Shown here: positions 60,433 to 64,000 of the stretch, in pieces
Layout of the letters: each line of letters starts with the position of its first letter
How positions within the stretch are numbered: the first letter of the stretch is position 1
From: Chaenocephalus aceratus
Lineage: Eukaryota > Chordata > Actinopteri > Perciformes > Channichthyidae
Direction: 5' to 3'
DNA length: 64,000 bases
NCBI GenBank assembly: GCA_023974075.1
Contig: CM043803.1
Location: forward strand, 5,386,830-5,450,829
Translations under genes and position numbers: made by a program
The notes under the pieces: generated by a model
What the model saw: the letters and a program-made list of their open reading frames with translations, nothing else
What the model was told of the DNA's origin: nothing
Database searches by the model: none

Positions 60433-61611
60433 CTGAAGAGGGAGGGTGAGAGATAAAAACCTCAGCGCGATCCTGCACGAAGTGTTTGAATCTCACCCTC
60501 GACCTGATCTGCATATCCACCCCTTCTCTCTTTCCCTGTCTTGTCTCTATCAACTTCACAGAATGAATGCATTTTCTATTTTATTTAAAAATGGAAATTA
60601 GCATGTGCTGACCTGGAGGAAGAGGATTAGAAGATGAAAGAAGAGTAGAGTTCATTAATGCCTCAAATACTTAAATGTGTTTGAGTTAGACATCTTTAGA
60701 AAAAAAGCAGAATATAAAACAAAGGGCATACCTGCCTCACATTAATTATACATCATGTGTTGCCTTCAATCTGTGTTCATTTTGTTGAATGATTATTCAA
60801 TTATTAATTGTCTTCTTCAAGTGAATAACAAATTGAAATGTCACTGTTCATAAATGGGAACTGTTCAAGTAATTAGTGGTGTTAATTATCTGTGTGTTTA
60901 AGTATTTTTGCTTTTCAAATATGTAATGCTATTTGTAGAGCTATAATTAGATATCATTTTGATAACAAAGCGTGCTCAACTGTGATTGACAAACAGATTT
61001 GCTGCCAGACTAAAATATACAGTAGCCAAGAGAAGCAAGAGGTACATTTAGTTTTTCAATGTCAGAGGGAGCCACATGGGACTAGAATTGTGGTATATTG
61101 TCACATCACACAGAGAATAATCACATCGATGTTGACACTAAACTCAGTGAAACCCTCTCTGTTGCGGCATTCACACCAGCGCTTTTCCCTTTCTATTTAT
61201 TGTACCGCTGTTGGTGTGGTACTAACCTGAACAAAATGAATTTCCCCTTTGAGGACAATAAAGATCACACCTATTATATCTGTTGACTTAGCAGTACAAT
61301 CACCTTGTGCAACAATTCAACTGTGCAAAACTCTGTCCTTAATTATGCATTTACTTATTTATATTCGTAGTTATACACATTTTTTTTCATCTCACTTAAT
61401 CAAGGATCTCAAGGAAAAAAGAGAAAAGATAGGACAAGTTCCCAGAGAGCGCCAGAGCAGAAAAAGGGGTCATTCCTGCCAACAAATGTCCCCCAGCAAC
61501 ACCCTTCAAACAATACTTAGGAACAACATCATGTTAAAGTGTCAGGGTCGATATTACGGCTGAGTAACATGACAAGAAGACACGTGTTTAAAGTAATCTC
61601 TTGTTGTCGGG

Positions 61612-61612
61612 T

Positions 61613-61711
<99 letters not shown>

Positions 61712-61723
61712 TGTGTGTGTGTG

Positions 61724-61773
<50 letters not shown>
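61612..61773. repeat. (GT)n microsatellite
   Basis: About 160 bp of GT with GGTG and TTGT interruptions. Confidence 0.95.
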
Positions 61774-61775
<2 letters not shown>

Positions 61776-62943
61776 ACAACAGCAGTATATCTACACTTCA
61801 ACATGAGGACATAAGGAATAGATGAAGTGCTGGCTGCTACCTTCAAATCTACACACACGCCAAAACAAAACCCCACTTCAACACAATTACATGTCCATGT
61901 TCATACACACACGCAGACTTACACACCAGCCAGGAGGTGACATTGATGAAGTAGGTTGGTCTTTCCAGGTCAGAAATAAATGAGTTCAACTGTAGCTGTG
62001 AGATTACGTTCAGGTCTCTCTATTTAGTCTAACTTTTTCAATACACCCTCGGGCTTTGAAAAATTGGTGTATGTTTGTGTGTGATTAAAAGGGAGTGAAA
62101 ATTCTTAAGAAAATTGCAAAGCATGGCGACAATAAAACCGGAGTAAGAGGGTGGCTTCAAGAGGAAACACACAGACACAAAACATTATTGATTACAATGT
62201 ACGTCTACACTTGTACCTTTCAAATACCATCTATGTGTGAGGTTCAGAGTGATTGGGGAGTTAGCTTTTGATCAATTGTTCAAGTCAAGGATGCTGACAT
62301 CTCCACTGTGACAGCAAGAAAAGGGGTGGAGGGGTTAGAGGGACAGATGTGAGGAAAAGATACTGTGTGGGGTTAAAATATAGTTTCACGCTGGGGTTCT
62401 AAAAACAACGGGAAGATATTGTTTTGTAGTTTGTCCTGCTGTTTGTGCCGGTTCACCACTGCGGTCAGCACAGTTGGAGCTGCAGCAGTGGATGTGACAC
62501 ACAGCATAAAGAAGCAATCAAGACACTTAAAAGAAACCTTAGTGCCCCGTTGATGTAATTTGGGTAAACAATTGTATAACTCAGTCAAATCTGAACACAG
62601 ACATTATACACATATTCTCATAAATATTCAATGTGACTTACACTTTCCGAGAATATCATTATTTTTGATGTCGAACACAACTTCACATTTAGAGATAATA
62701 AAAAAGATGCTCCTACGAACGATTCTATCAGTATCAACGCACTCCAATGGCAGTTATTTGATCATCCCTGGGTGCATTGCTAGCAGCAAATGTTAACTGT
62801 AATTCATCTGGGAATCCGTTATATATATTATACAAGTCCTCTGTATATGAACTTTATATGGGCACTAAACGGGACAAACATCTTATTGTACGTGTGCCGT
62901 CATGCCAGCTTGTTAGTGTGATTTAGTATCTGGTGCCCAGTAC
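61774..62943. other. grin2c intron, nothing recognised
   Basis: No gene, element end or RNA feature seen. Confidence 0.5.
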
Positions 62944-63058
62944 CTTGTCCCAAAGTCTGTCACGGTCCAAAGCGACGAGGACCATGGAAGGATTGGTGAG
63001 GAAGCCTTGGTTGTTGAATGACAGATCTTTCCTTTCCCACGTCACATTCAGCATGTGC
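62944..63058 (-). CDS. GluN2C exon: late amino-terminal domain
   Basis: 115 bp, phase 2 in, phase 0 out. Encodes HMLNVTWERKDLSFNNQGF and NPSMVLVALDRDRLWDK. NVT is a potential N-glycosylation site. Upstream exons are off the window; 63059 to the end is intron with nothing recognised. Confidence 0.9.
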
Positions 63059-64000
63059 CTGCAACCCACACAAACATAAAGTCATACAAAAATGATGTTG
63101 AACACAATCAAGGACTTTGATACATCATTTAAGAATTTGCATTTTCGTTTACACAGATAAACACACACAATGATCACCTCCTAATTAAACCTAAAGCTCC
63201 ACTGGAGGGCTTAATCTAACGTGGGAGGCTGGAAGTAGCTCATTAATGGAAGAGGGAGGCGGCTGATTGGCGGAGAGTGTTCCTACTGACTGATTTCACT
63301 TTGTTAAGATACACATCCTTGACAGACAGGGTCTGTGAATAATGAGTCTAGGTCAATTTGCATTTCAGAACATGTGAAAAAGAGTCGCAACTACTTTCAC
63401 TTCATGCTGTTCAGCTGAAGTTGAAGTTTTGCTCTTCCGTACGTGCCACAGTAATGATCACTCTTATAAGAATACAGTGCTGCAGGAATGAGTCCCAAAA
63501 CCCCAAAATGAGTCAACACTTTTGCACTTCCAGTTCTCTTGTTTGGAGGTCAATTTTCATTTCTGTATGGTCTGTGGTTAACATAGTTAATAACATAAGT
63601 TCATGATTTGTATGATGTCGAAAATGTCAGTAAAAACCCAAATTGGGAATTTGGAAGCTTTTACATGTCCTAGAAGTTGTGTTCGCTGACTACATGACAC
63701 GACAGAGGTTTTGGGGGACACTGAACTTCATCATGTAGCACAGGGGGGGACTCATGTACTTCATGATGTCGACATTGAAGACATTCGACCGTGGTGTACA
63801 GTAGTTAGTTAATAGCATTACATCAGCTTTGACTTGTGGCAATCGTATCTGAACTTCAACAATTATAACAATTGTGGTAATTATCTTGTTGAGCAAAACA
63901 TGTAAGTAACATAAACATTTGTTTGCTTCAAAGCTTTTCTCTCTGCACTAGGCCAAAATCCAATGAAAAAATCCTGTTGACTTTTTTCGGGGAAACCATT
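63059..64000. other. grin2c intron to window edge
   Basis: No further exon recognised on the minus strand; the gene continues beyond the window. Confidence 0.5.

Overview
This is a teleost fish genomic window. The evidence is a minus-strand NMDA-receptor GluN2C gene with vertebrate exon phases, plus a fish-type repeat load: L2-like LINE, DIRS, PIF/Harbinger, hAT-like and piggyBac-like elements, and many CA/GT microsatellites. There is no prokaryotic content and no virus.

Left third. Positions 1 to about 12352 are one head-to-tail array of 39 tRNA-Arg(CCU) genes, all on the minus strand, one per unit of about 315 bp. The array runs off the left edge. Spacers fall into four classes (A, B, C, D here). 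In the middle they form higher-order B-A-C-D tetramers, and a nine-unit block (2129-4964) is duplicated as 4965-7812. The array breaks at 12352 inside a C-type spacer. Two decayed tRNA copies reappear at 22623 and 22970, so the 10 kb between looks like an insertion or rearrangement. That 10 kb carries a two-exon PIF/Harbinger transposase (370 aa, intact DDE triad) with a 5.8 kb repeat-filled intron, and on the opposite strand a BESS-like ORF and a BEN-like fragment.

Right two thirds. About 23.5-63 kb is the 3' portion of grin2c, read right to left: ten exons from late amino-terminal domain through ligand-binding domain, M1-M4 and the long cytoplasmic tail ending in the PDZ ligand ESEV. Exon phases all join. 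Introns hold a CGGBP1-like TIR element, a 1.7 kb piggyBac-like element, a 600 bp polypurine tract and a 19.6 kb intron full of mobile DNA. That intron contains a 581 bp hAT-like MITE with an 8 bp target duplication, a structurally complete 6 kb DIRS tyrosine-recombinase retrotransposon, and a nest in which an L2 LINE sits in a piggyBac-like MITE and itself holds an 803 bp TTAA-flanked element.

Two things stand out. First, the DIRS 5' leader contains five consecutive hairpins whose stems differ in sequence but stay paired, with near-identical six-base loops (ACACCA or close variants). I do not know a description of this. Second, ±1 errors in short homopolymers break reading frames in grin2c, the DIRS element, the LINE and tRNA copies alike. 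This points to residual consensus error rather than four independent decays, and it limits any pseudogene claim here.
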